Source of the DNA: Punica granatum
Lineage: Eukaryota > Streptophyta > Magnoliopsida > Myrtales > Lythraceae
DNA length: 64,000 nucleotides
Direction: 5' to 3'
Assembly: GCF_007655135.1 (NCBI RefSeq)
Contig: NC_045134.1
Coordinates: 8,576,982 to 8,640,981 of the forward strand
Positions 53,859 to 64,000 of this stretch are shown one piece after another (position 1 is the first letter of the stretch; each line of letters begins with the position of its first letter). The notes under the pieces were generated by a model. The model made no database searches, had not been told where the DNA came from, and saw only the letters and a program-made list of their open reading frames with translations. The position numbers and the translations under genes were made by a program.

Positions 53859-56800
53859 GTAAGTATACTTTAAACATATATATCTGAGTCTGAGCTTTCC
53901 CACTTTATGCGGAGTTCATGATTGCTGTTGCTCTATGGGTTTGATTATTTGACTGGTCTTTCGAGTTCTCAATGAGTTCGAACAGGGAACGTCTGCGGAA
54001 AGAAGTCTCCGAGGTCTAAGGCCTGGCTTTCTCGAGCTTCTCTCCCTCGCAGAGTCTACTGGTTGTTGTTTTCCATGGATTCTTCACCTGGGCAAATTGG
54101 ATCTCCACTTTCTCGAATGGCTTAAAACATGTTTCTTGAGATTCGCATGGCTTTGAAATTGGAAGATTTGCACTAGTCGTATGGTCTGTCAAACCATTAC
54201 CGGTCGTAAACAACCGTCGACGTGGCCTAGATCTTCTCCTAGAGAACACAAAACTAAGTAGTGTGCCGTGCGAATTCGGAAAAACTGAGGGACGGTGTGG
54301 TCGAAAAGGAAAATTTCAAACGGGGTCCCAACTCCCAATAACTGCGGAATCACTCTTCAGTACACTCTTGTCCACATCCTTTGCCCGTTGCCCCTACTAA
54401 CAATTATTATAGACAACACACATGAATCATGATAGAGAAGAGGTGTCGGTCATTTTCTTCCCGACATGGGAGTAGGGACCATTCGCTGCTTTATTTACTA
54501 TCATTTACCAAGTGGGGTATCTGGTCCATTGTTGCCTTTTTCAATTCTGGGCCTGTGTTCTGTTCACCCAGAATCTTTCTTTCGGATGGGCAGAGTCGTA
54601 ACATATATAATGTTATATTTCCTTGCGTTTGCCCTTTGGGAACGTGGGGCCATTAATTTCAACTTCGTGATAAAAAAATAATACTGCGTTAATTTTTAAC
54701 TACCCTCTTTGTTTAGTGATTAATGTATCCTGACCTTGTCGTTCGGACTGCTTTTTCTATCCCAGCAGTTGCAGATCTCTAGAGATGCAGGGCAGGACGG
54801 ATCTAATTGGTTAAGGAACAAGGAGACTTTGTGGGTTTACGCATTCGCCCCCACCATGGTACATACAATGAATAGATTTTGCCCATGCGCGGGGTTGTGG
54901 GGGTTGTAATAGTAATCTCGTAAATCGGTTCTGTGTAGTAGAAGTCCTTTTTCCCCTGTTGCCCTCTGTCCAATGTCTGAGTTTTTGTTTGTAAATATGT
55001 TCTGGTGCATCTATCGTGGATTTCTCGATGAGGCTTTTTTTGGTATTGGCTTAGTGTATCCCTGTATTTTGATGAATTGAAACGAATATGATGTTTTAGA
55101 CGACCGAGCTCAGAAGCAATGCCCGAGATGTCCCCATACAGAAACTAAAAGTTGTGCCTCAACCGAGTCTTACTATAACCACAGGGGTCCAGCCCGATCT
55201 CTAATTAACCGTATCTGTGCAGATCGCCGAACCACCTTTCTCTTCAGAGTAAACGGCAAGTTTTTAGCAACTTGGACCTCTAAAATCGGGTAATGAAGTA
55301 TGTTCAGCCGCCTGCATCATCCCTCCTATTGCAATGTCTTAAGTATTGGCCAGTTTTATTAAGTACGGATTGGCATTCCTCATCATACGGAAGTCCCGCT
55401 CAAAGGGAGCAGACACGATGATAATGAAATGGCATATGATCATGCCAGCGATAGAAGGAATAAACTAGACAGAACAGTCCACCGCGGCCCGATCCTAGAA
55501 TACGTCCGTCCATGCCATCCAAGAGCAGACTGTTTTTGGTTGATGCACCAACAGTGTATATTACCAAGCACGAGGCCTAACAAGGTAAATTCTCCTGCGC
55601 AAGGATGAAATAAAGGGGTGAACTGAAGGTGATATAATTACACTTTGTAAGATCTTTAACGCACTGAAAGGATTCGATTGATACCGATGTCCTTCTCGAA
55701 ATGCATGCAGTCTCTCGATGATCTCGAGGCATTGGAACTCGAAGGTCCCACGGTAACACAAAGGCACCGATCGAGGGTGGGTGCTCAATGATGACGATGC
55801 TAACAACCCGCAAAAAGCCTAAATGAGTGGGTGTCCAAGAAAAAAGGGCAATCGATATTACACAGCCATAGATTAAGGGAGCATAAGTATGGATATGAAC
55901 ATAAATACCGAAAAGGACGAGATGATGAAGAAGTGAAATGCATCGTTTGTCTTTGTTGGCTCATCGATAATCATTAATCATCATATCATAACAATAATGT
56001 AAGAAGGGGACCCTACATATTAAGAAAGGTAGCCCTTAGCATCGATTTTGTACTGTTCACGTGATTCGTCAATTTCACCGGCCCCTGACGGTCGGCCCTC
56101 CGGCAGGGACCACACCCCCTCTCTTCTCTACCCTTTATAAAGATTTGACAATGACGACTTTGATAAGTTAACCCCACCCTCTTGATTAGGCATAATTAAT
56201 TCCTTGAGGGCTTTCAAGTTGGAAAAAGATCTTGGCCTCCATATTAAGGTTGTTGCACCTAATTTCACGGCCGATCTTCATCCTTGATCGGGGTGAGAAC
56301 GGTACCATTGACATCTCGTTTCGATAGTGATTTTTGTTGACGTTATGTCTGGATGCAGCTGTCAGAGGACATAAGAAAGGAGAGGAGATGAGAGGAGAGG
56401 AGGGCAGAGAGAGAAGCGCGATGGCGATTTTCGTTGTTATGGACAACGTAAAAGGAAAGATGACATAATAATTCTCCCTCTAAATCCCTCTGTTTGAACG
56501 ATGTCCTTTTAGCCACAAATATGTTAAGTAACCGGAGACTATGGATCGATCGGGTTGACAATTGACGGGAGTCGTTTGGAGATTATGCAATGGAACTACG
56601 AGGATAAACTAGGATTTAGATTATGAAGCATTCACGTCCTATAAATCACAAGTTTAATAAAGCATTTAAGCAATTTCATGTTATCGCATCACACGAGATT
56701 AGTCACATAAAAAAGCAAGATTTTTGCATTTTTTTCTTAAATATAATGCGACTTAAAAGTACCACATAAAGGTCATTCTTTTCTAAATATAATACCAACT

Positions 56801-57141
56801 TTGAAATGAATGGACACTGATAAGTATAGGCGAATCTTGGTTGGGACAGAACACTAATCACCAAATCCTCAAATGGCTTTGTTTTGGTGTGAAGCCTTAC
56901 AACAGAGTCAAACTTACGTATCAAAAATTGTCGGTGGTAAGATTTTATATGAAAGGATGTGTTTTTTTTTTCTATTTTAATTATGATTTTCATTCATATG
57001 AAATTTGGTATAAATTCAATGTGGACTTGTGGATGAGGGCATACCACTAGTTCTTCCTCAACAAACAAAGTATTATTTTTCAGGGATAATCCCCCTCTTA
57101 TTTTAGGTGCCATAAATAGCACAAAAGATTTCAAAATAGAA
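53859..57141. other. 3' flank and intergenic DNA, no supported gene
   Basis: The 3' UTR of the ARM-repeat gene probably reaches beyond 54000. Between 54300 and 57140 ORFs are all under about 100 codons, on both strands, and unlike known proteins. Composition is mixed, with CTCATCTCCTCTCC-type purine/pyrimidine tracts near 56380-56410. Confidence 0.5.
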
Positions 57142-57150
57142 ATAGTAAAA

Positions 57151-58131
57151 GAGTAAAATGCATTTTGCCCTCCAATCTTTTGGTCTAGTGGCAAAGTGCC
57201 CCCAACCCTAAAAATTTTGCACTATGCCACCTGACCTATTTAAAAATAAACAAAGTGCTCCTCCGATTGTCTTTCCGATCAGTTTTACAGCCAAAAAATA
57301 ATTAGTTACAAATTTTAGAAAAAAATTTTAAAACTTAAATATATATTAAAAAAATAGAAGAAATAAAACCAGGACATCGGAGAGGGAGAGAGGGAGATGA
57401 GATCTCTCTCTTGAGGAGGATGAAAGAGAACTTTGAAAAATTCATAGCTCTATTAACCTCCTCATAAACCCCAAAGCAAAATGTCATTGTTCGCCCCATT
57501 GTTTCCCCCAACATTACTTGTTTCAATCCACTTTTTGGTTGTCCTTCTTCTTCACTGCCGTCGTCATCATGTCTGATGGGTATTATAATTATTCCAAGAA
57601 GTGTGATTTTATATATTTCTTTTCCTTTGGAAATTTCGGTCATTGCTCCACCAATCTGTCCGGTTAATTGTCGTGGAACCCTAGAACAGTCATGTGGTGG
57701 TTAATGGCTCATGAATCTGCACCGCAATATTGTTGTTTGTAATTGGTTTTTGAACTCCTGAGTCCATGAATTAGTGGCTTGTAAATCTATCTCAAGAGGA
57801 TGATAAAGAGTGCAATTTTGGGAGAGAAGTGGGAGTGTGAGGTCGCTGGTGGCATGAGAGGCGTCCGATGACTTTCCCTTGGCGATGGTGGCCGGGCGGC
57901 AGGCGATGACCGCTCCTTCTGTTTCTCCCGGCTTTTCTCTTTGATGTTCTCCTTCTTTTTCTACTTATTTTATTATTTATTTAGATTTGGCTGGAAAACT
58001 GATTGGAAAGGCAATCGAAGGAGCACTTTGTTTATTTTTAAATAGGTCAGGTGGTATAGCGCAGAATTTTTAAGGTCGGAGGGCACTTTGACACTAGATC
58101 TAAAGATTGGGGGGCAAACTGCAATTAACTC
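57151..58131. mobile_element. Mutator-like non-autonomous element with perfect 9-bp target duplication
   Basis: ATAGTAAAA flanks both sides (57142-57150 and 58132-58140). Terminal inverted repeats of about 140-150 bp begin GAGTAAAATGCATTTTGCCC on the left and the inverted GAGTTAATTGCAGTTTGCCC on the right. They share TCTAGTGxCAAAGTGCCC and CACCTGACCTATTTAAAAAT. The 690-bp interior has GC-rich patches (GATGGTGGCCGGGCGGCAGG near 57890), which could be captured host sequence, as in Pack-MULEs, though I cannot identify a source. No transposase. Confidence 0.88.
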
Positions 58132-58547
58132 ATAGTAAAATGACAAATATATAAATAAACAGACTTGAATTATGGTCGGAAATAGAATGTGACTAAGATT
58201 TGGAAAATGATGGGTCCGGGCATACATACCTAAGGAACTCGATCGGTCTCACTTATGTCCTTATATTTAAGTCCAGTGACCCCTTGGGGTCATATTTTCC
58301 TTCCATAAGGTTATGACATAGGACATTATGTTGCACCATATGATAGTAAGGCCCATTTGTTTCGAGGTGACGATTTTCCGAGAAAATAAACTTTGAACTG
58401 CACCGTATGCCATGAACTGGTCCTTGGAAATGCATAAGTGAATTCAAATCGTATCTTAATGGCTGAAAGGATTTCCGATAGCAAAATATAACTTCCACTC
58501 GATATCGCGCTCGTCTCCTCAAACCACCTTGCCAAAACCAACGACAG

Positions 58548-58576
58548 CCGAAATAATAATAATAATAATAATAATT
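58548..58576. repeat. (AAT)n microsatellite
   Basis: A run of AAT triplets. Confidence 0.9.
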
Positions 58577-59175
58577 TGGCCCCTATTCCTTCTCTTATGT
58601 GAAGATCGAATTATTGATATCTCATGTCAATGGGTCCAACATTACCTTTAATGATTAACAACATTTGTATGAGTTGAAAATTAACTACGACGTTTGTAAA
58701 CTCGATTGAATTAACAACATTTATACGACTTGAAAATTCTGAATTAAATTTCTGCTAATCTGCATTCCATCCCCTGCCTCTGTGTTGTTTAGTTTATTAT
58801 TTTTGAGCTTCGGCCAGTCACTCACTGAGAAATGAAACCCCTATTAAACCATGACCGAAAATTACGTCGACGTTTTATATAATGATTCCCATACCGTGCT
58901 CTTTTTACTTCTTTATATGTTAAATGCGGGTTCTCATGAGATCCGATTGCTGAGTCCAGTTCTCTAAGCTAGGGATTGGTGTTTGCTTTTCTTTTCTTTT
59001 TTTTTTTTTATTTTACCTTTTCCATTGTGTATCATGGTATTTAAAAGCCCAAAGATCCTGATTAATCAAGTTCGAGCAGGGTCGGCCCACTAAGAAGTAA
59101 AGCTCTCACAATCAAAGATTTTTTACATTCTCGATACTTGAACCCGAAACCATAGTTAAGGGGAATAAGCGACGA

Positions 59176-59209
59176 ACCAATCCAACCAACCCTTGTTGGT
59201 TGGATTGGT
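59176..59209. repeat. Perfect 15-bp hairpin
   Basis: ACCAATCCAACCAAC, loop CCTT, then GTTGGTTGGATTGGT. All 15 pairs match. Confidence 0.9.
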
Positions 59210-59594
59210 GATTGTTGTCAATCCGATGCATCGTATCTAAAAACCCTGCAAATATAGCAAAAGGAGCGATGGGGGTCCCTAGAGGTGGCAAATTGTGTCA
59301 ACGAGTCATGTGCGTCCTAGGCTAAATACAGAGGGCATTATATATATAACCTGTTAAGTAAATGGGCCATGACCAAAGGCGATATAGGACGGAGGAGGAG
59401 GTGGGGTGGGGGGGGGGATTGTGGAATTGAGGCGGGCATAAACTTAATCATCGGGCCTCTTCTATACATTGTAAAAATTGGACCTTGTTGGAACATGTCG
59501 TGAACGTCCGTGATGATACTGGCATTTGGACTAGACCCGCACATGACTTCTTAGTTACTCTTGCCAAGTTAATCTAACAATGCAAAAGCAAAAC

Positions 59595-60359
59595 TTAGGC
59601 AGAGGTAAGCCACAAGAAACTATGCGATGTCCTAAGTATATGCTTCAGAACTTTAACTCCGAGCTCCTCGACTGCCTGCGGGATTTCTTGCAAACGATAG
59701 CAGTGCTCGGCGTCCAGCATTTCCAGCTTCTTTGGGCTCTGGAGTGAACTGGGCAACTTCATAGTGGCGGAACCTTTCATATTGATCACTTTCAGTTCAT
59801 TCGGGCTCCCAACCGTGCCGGGCAGTTCCACAACTGCCGACCATGAAATATCAAGCTCAGTGAGCCATGTCAGATGCCCAATTGAATCTGGGAGCTTCTC
59901 TATTTTCTTGCAGAAGTGCAACGACAGGAACTCAAGCTTCACCAGTCCTCTGATGGACTGCATGCGGTAGTTCAAACATGTTTGACCTTGAGACTGGAAG
60001 GGTCCTCGTTTCCAAGCACACAGAGAGGTACTTAATTCTCGATAATCTTCCGATCGAGGCTGGAAGCCGGAGGATGCTGAACGTTTCCAGCAGATCATTG
60101 AGATGGTCATATACTTTGGTCACCATCTCTTCGTTTCTATTTAAACACGACAGTTCTTCCGGGATATCTTTCAGGGAGTTGCACCAAGTGGCGTTCAGGT
60201 ACTTCAGGCGTTGCAGCTTTCCTAGGGATGGTGTATTTCAACCAGGCTAATGCAATTTCGAAGTATTAGTCTCTCCAGTCTCGTGCACTCGGATAAGCCG
60301 GGCGTTCTGGTCAGGTTGTAGCATCCCCTGAGGTCTAGGAATTTCAACTCCTTGTACAT
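59595..60359 (-). pseudogene. LRR part of TNL pseudogene 2
   Basis: Begins YKELKFLDLRGCYNLTRTPG after an acceptor (CAG 60362-60360). It continues LSECTRLERLIL, then shifts frame near 60235 (LVEIHHP then stop; the next frame reads LGKLQRLKYLNATWCNSLKDIPEELSC). Later repeats include IRGLVKLEFLSLHFCKKIEKLP and IGHLTWLTELDISWSAVVELP. It ends with AVEELGVKVLKHILRTSHSFLWLTSA and a stop at 59595. Confidence 0.75.
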
Positions 60360-60472
60360 CTGCCAAACAACATGACTTGGTTAGGTTATATGAAGTGGAT
60401 GAGTGTTGAGACTCGAGAGAGATAGATGGTAGTAGTACTAAATTTTTCTGCGAGCTAATTTTTACCCCGATT

Positions 60473-60767
60473 TGGCGCCACCCGGTCCAGTTGTCCCTTA
60501 TGTCACTCTCCGAGAGGTCGAGCACGACCAGATTCTTCAGACACAGATTATTTCCCCAAGATCTGGTAGGACAGTAATGCCAAGAAAGCCACGTTAACTT
60601 GGGGAGAACATCCTGCAGATCTCCCGAGAATTTCGATTTCTGTAGACTAAGAAATCTCAAGTTCTTGAAACTCTTCGGTTCCTTTTTCGTAAGGAGGCAA
60701 CCTTGATCAGTTCCTAAAAACTCCAATATCTTGGATGAAAGACGAAGCATATTGACATTTTCTTTCC
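60473..60767 (-). pseudogene. First LRR exon of TNL pseudogene 2
   Basis: Reads KENVNMLRLSSK, KSFKNLRFLSLQKSKFSGD, LPKLTWLSWHYCPTRSWGN and LKNLVVLDLSESDIRDNWTGW, the same module as exon 3 of locus 1. Locus 2 keeps the tryptophan (LSWHYCP) that has become a stop in locus 1. Joining to the NB-ARC exon by the visible sites would leave the frame one base out. Confidence 0.7.
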
Positions 60768-60939
60768 CTGCCAAGATGCGAAGAAACTAGCAGTTACAAG
60801 CGTATATAATCACCCAAATTAGGTCCAGTCAGGTTTAACGTCAAATTGCTTGGACATCAGTCGTACCACGAGGCAGAAAATCCCGCTAGTTTGGATCGTT
60901 TGAGAAACAGTTTATTAGACCAGTTGGTCTTACGCTTAC

Positions 60940-62032
60940 CTTTTCATCTTGTAGCACTTTCAGAGCATCCTCGGGCATCCATATTCTACTGCTAGGCTTC
61001 CTAGGATCCTTTAATGTCGCCTCGCGAACAATGCTTCTTCCGAGATCCTTGAGCTGATCATGCATCCAAAACTTACTCTTGTCAATGATGTTTACTAGGG
61101 ACCTGTCGATGAGCTCTTCCACTGTCAAATCCGCTACAATGCCCCAGGTTTGCCACATGTAGATTGGCTTCATTTTCTCCTCGTTGATGAAAAAGCATGC
61201 AATATCAAGGAATATCTTCTTCGCCTCCCAGTTTAAGGAATCGTAACTTATCCTTAGCCTGTCTTTTGCCTTCTCAGACGGAATCTTGTCTATGGTGTCT
61301 ATTATGCGATTCCACCTTCCATGGTGATGGTGCCTTTGAAGCTGTGAACCTATTACTGCAAGTACCAAGGGAAGCCCCCAGTAACCCCTTCTCGGAAACG
61401 TCACGGAAGTCATAAGGGGGACTTTCCTTGCCGAAGGCACACCTACTGAAAAGGATGAGAGATTCTTTGAACTTCATCAGCTCAGCCTCCAATATCTCGA
61501 CTCTTCTTCCTTGGAATGCAGGGACGCTTTTACTCCAGGAGGTGATGATTATCCTGCTTCCATCTCCAAACCAGCTAGCCACTCCCGCTAGTTTCCCAAC
61601 TCGCTCCAAGTTGTATACGTTATCGAGAACGATTAGAACTTTCTTCTTCTTCAACTTTTCACTAATCATCCAGATCCCATCATTCTCATTGGCGATGACT
61701 GTTGATTTAACATCGAGATCTCACAATAGTTGTTTCGGCAAGAGTTCGATTCCCTTGCGCTTGGATGTTTCCTGCACATCTAGAAGGAAGCTGCAGCTGC
61801 TGAACTGATCACGGAGCTGATTATAAACAACCTTGGCAAGAGTTGTCTTTCCTATACCCCCATTCCATGGATCCAAACTCACCGAACATCACGAGAGGAC
61901 CCTGCATCCAACAAGTTCATGAGAGCATCTTGCTGATCACTCCGCCGAGCTAGGCTCCCGATCACATATTTTTGTTTCACCTTCAGCTTCATTGAAAACT
62001 TTCCAGCAAAGTCCTTAGCAAATTCTGCATAA
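60940..62032 (-). pseudogene. NB-ARC exon of TNL pseudogene 2
   Basis: Starts YAEFAKDFAGKFSMKLKVKQ. A stop replaces the usual codon just before the P-loop (VR-stop-VWIHGMG), and a one-base loss in the P-loop itself (about 61853-61860) shifts the frame to IGKTTLAKVVYNQLRDQF. A further stop follows LLPKQLL. Kinase-2 is KKVLIVLDNVYN and RNBS-B GSRIIITSWSKS. Another shift near 61380 leads into YWGLPLVLAVIGSQL (GLPL), then SYDSLNWEAKKIFLDIACFF and the MHD motif WMHDQLKDLG. The donor is GTAAGC after DEK. Confidence 0.85.
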
Positions 62033-63266
62033 CTACCATTAGAATACAATACAGTCAAACTGGAAGAATTAATCCAGCAAAAAAAACTAAAGGAATTATG
62101 CCAACTAATAAGCTTATGTCGTTTTCACAGTTAGGCGGCCAGCCCGGATCTCATATGGATCCTCTTTTTTTATTAAAAGGGGGTCGTCGGACAGTAATCT
62201 CGATGCATTTTCATGGCAAGCAGGACTAGTCTAGACGAATTAATGCAAACTAATAAGCATTATATTGGAAAAGCTTTGAGTGAACATTTGTTCGCTAACT
62301 TTATCCTTCTACATCCATTACTATATGTGTTAAAAAAAAGTATATGAAAACTGCTAAATGAATCTATTCTAAAATTCACAACATAAATGCAAATATATAA
62401 TCAAGTGTACTATGCAAGGCTGTGAAAATCGAGATTCTAACTAGGAAAAATGGAAGGCTCACAAAATCAAAATATCGAATCAAATCGTAAATTTTTATTG
62501 AAAAAATGAAATGTTTCATTAATGATTTCACATATATTTCTTGATTCCCACGGCTGAATATTCAGGCGAGACCCCGTACGAAATGTTCTTTTCATTGTAC
62601 GAAAAATTATTATCCAATACGAAAATATTTCATATAAAACAACACATCAGTCAACTGATTCGTACATGTAATCGACTAATTGTTTTGTACACGTTATTCT
62701 CCTTGTACGAAGCGTTACTCTCCAAGTACGAAAATATTTTGTATGAGGAATATTCAGTCATTGAACTCAAGAATTCCCCGTCTATTAATAATATTTTATT
62801 TGGGGTGAAATAAAAAATGGACGTATACTGAAATCTTACAAAGCAAACTAAAAGTTTTTTTTTCTCTCTTGTGTACAAAGGAGGCTCATATGACTAGTAC
62901 AATAAAAAGATATTTTCTTTTGTTATAGTGTTCAAATGTCGATCTTGTATAGATAAGTGAAGTTAAAAAAATATATAAATTAATTCTCGATTTTCCTAAA
63001 CTGCTGAGTCATAGCTCTAAGTAAATTGTAAAAGTAAATTTTATTTTCATTAAATTGGACATAAGATGACAATAAGTTCATTCTATTTCTGACTTGGTAG
63101 ACTCAAGTTTCCATTATTTTTACTGAATGAACACGCATTTTTACACGAATTCATCAAATTTAAGTTTTTATAGTGAGCGTTAAATCACCGTAAAAGATTA
63201 GAATCCAGTTTTTTTTATAATTATAAGTTTCAACATATATTTTGGTTACAAATGTCCATGACTTAC
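62033..63266 (-). other. Intron 1 of TNL pseudogene 2
   Basis: Bounded by GTAAGT (63266-63261) and an AG at 62034-62033. AT-rich, with no transposon recognised. Its 1.2 kb length contrasts with the 16.3 kb of the homologous intron in locus 1. Confidence 0.65.
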
Positions 63267-63478
63267 CCCTGTAGTCTTCAGTCACGATCCCTTGATTTTG
63301 GCGACCTTCTTGGGTGCATCCTCCCACTGCTGCACTTCCTCGGACCCCAACTGCTTCGCATGATCCTCTGGAGCATCCCCATACGGCTTTGTGTTGAGCT
63401 GGACATCATCGGCCATCAAGTTGTAGAAAATGGGGACTATCTTCTTAGCGCCATTCAGCACTCCGTTTTTCGAAAAAC
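63267..63478 (-). pseudogene. C-terminal TIR remnant of TNL pseudogene 2
   Basis: Minus-strand reading YSFSKNGVLNGAKKIVPIFYN, then MADDVQLNTKPYGDAPEDHAKQ, then WEDAPKKVAKIKGS, a stop, and LKTTG before GTAAGT. This is the last third of a TIR domain of the same type as locus 1. The first two thirds (FLSFRGPDTR to SSKWCLREL) are missing and replaced upstream by the 150-bp tandem repeat. Confidence 0.75.
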
Positions 63479-63481
63479 TAT

Positions 63482-63781
63482 ATGTAAATTTCCTTTAGGC
63501 GAAAAATTTTAGGGAGAGGCGACTGCGCCCTCAAGCCTCTCGGTCCATCCCTAGGGGCACATGCCTCCAAGACTTGTGCAACAGGAAACAAAGCATGGTG
63601 AATTTCAGTTTTCATTGTCCACCCTTTAAAGATGTAAATTTCCTTTAGGTGAAAAATTTTAGGGAGAGGCGACTGCGCCCTCAAGCCTCTCGGTCCATCC
63701 CTAGGGGCACATGCCTCCAAGACTTGTGCAACAGGAAACAAAGCATGGTGAATTTCAGTTTTCATTGTCCACCCTTTAAAG
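63482..63781. repeat. 150-bp tandem duplication (two copies)
   Basis: 63482-63631 and 63632-63781 are almost identical (one substitution seen, C versus T at the 18th base). 150 bp is a multiple of three, so a minus-strand ORF (63897-63478) carries a 50-residue duplication with KGWTMKTEIHHALFP. That ORF does not look like TIR sequence. Confidence 0.95.
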
Positions 63782-64000
63782 GTGGCCCTCTCACTGTTGA
63801 TCAAATGACCCGTTCGTTGGATCGGCGTGAACAACTCTGATCGGAATTTGTCGATCCTTGTACATACTTCAATCGCATGAAGCTCTAACATGAGCAAACT
63901 ACAACGACCAGGATTTACTGCTTTTGGTGGGCGGAGAAGGTGCTGGATTGTCTAGGTGCGGTGCTGGACGGGAGAGAGTGCGAAAGAGCTTGAGTTCCAT
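63782..64000 (-). other. Possible 5' remnant of TNL locus 2 or flank
   Basis: An ATG at 64000 (minus strand) opens a short frame MELKLFRTLSRPAPHLDNPAP...SKSWSL and stops. Its Pro/Ser-rich style resembles the short leader before TIR in some TNL proteins, but no TIR motif follows. Weak evidence only. Confidence 0.25.

Larger units (their letters stand above)
58141..59594. other. Intergenic interval
   Basis: Holds an (AAT)n microsatellite near 58548-58576, a G-run at about 59405-59418 and a perfect hairpin at 59176-59209. No gene is supported. Confidence 0.5.
59595..63480 (-). pseudogene. TNL locus 2: TIR-NB-LRR resistance-gene pseudogene
   Basis: Minus strand. TIR remnant 63478-63267, NB-ARC 62032-60940, LRR exons about 60767-60473 and from 60359 to the final stop at 59595. 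Splice sites and exon order match TNL locus 1. Damage: only the C-terminal third of TIR remains and it contains a stop; NB-ARC has a stop and frameshifts; the LRR has at least one frameshift. Good matches to functional motifs remain throughout, so inactivation is probably not ancient. It is a paralogue of the gene at 1-22680 in the same orientation, as expected of a tandem resistance-gene cluster. Confidence 0.85.

Noticed and set aside
55561..56561. Four minus-strand ORFs of 72-86 codons
   Set aside because: No domain, no conserved motif, and overlapping frames; not enough to call a gene.

Overview
This is nuclear DNA from a plant, almost certainly a woody eudicot. The evidence is two TIR-NB-LRR (TNL) disease-resistance loci, a spliced ten-exon mitochondrial ClpB chaperone gene, an ARM-repeat gene with a plant-style CT-rich leader, and a dense load of plant transposons in AT-rich DNA. 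The style of the TIR domains and the MITE families suggest Myrtales, but that is inference from memory.

Layout. (1) Positions 1-22680, minus strand: a TNL locus whose LRR end runs off the left edge. Four exons can be placed (22680-22178 TIR; 5868-4743 NB-ARC; 4638-4348 first LRR exon; 650-<1 LRR) with matching splice phases. The first intron is 16.3 kb and holds a nest of transposons: a degenerate Copia relic (5931-~8640), a non-autonomous LTR element (8690-18694) that itself holds two MITEs and a complete, very young Copia element (9904-17891, perfect 5-bp target duplication), a foldback element with TG...CA ends and a perfect 5-bp duplication (19102-20339), and a CACTA-like stretch. Exon 3 carries an in-frame TGA, so the gene as read encodes a TIR-NB protein of about 601 residues without most of its LRR. 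A near-perfect 1.36-kb palindrome (22809-24171) lies 129 bp upstream of the start codon.

(2) 24.2-33.4 kb: AT-rich, gene-poor DNA with MITEs, microsatellites, a tandem repeat and a foldback hairpin. (3) 33818-38471, plus strand: an intact CLPB4-type ClpB/Hsp100 gene for mitochondria, 989 residues in 10 exons. (4) 39.6-49.2 kb: an inverted-repeat element, three Helitron 3' ends of the hairpin + CTAG type, and a broken RPA70-like gene interrupted by a Mutator-like element with a perfect 9-bp target duplication. The RPA-like gene may be Helitron cargo.

(5) 51652-53858, plus strand: an intact two-exon ARM-repeat protein gene with stacked upstream ORFs in its leader. (6) 57151-58131: a second Mutator-like element with a 9-bp target duplication. 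(7) 59595-~63480 (remnants to 64000), minus strand: a TNL pseudogene with a broken TIR, a stop and frameshifts in NB-ARC, and an exact 150-bp tandem duplication next to the TIR remnant.

Only the CLPB4 and ARM-repeat genes look like ordinary intact host genes. The rest is a resistance-gene neighbourhood being decayed and rearranged by transposons and inverted duplications.
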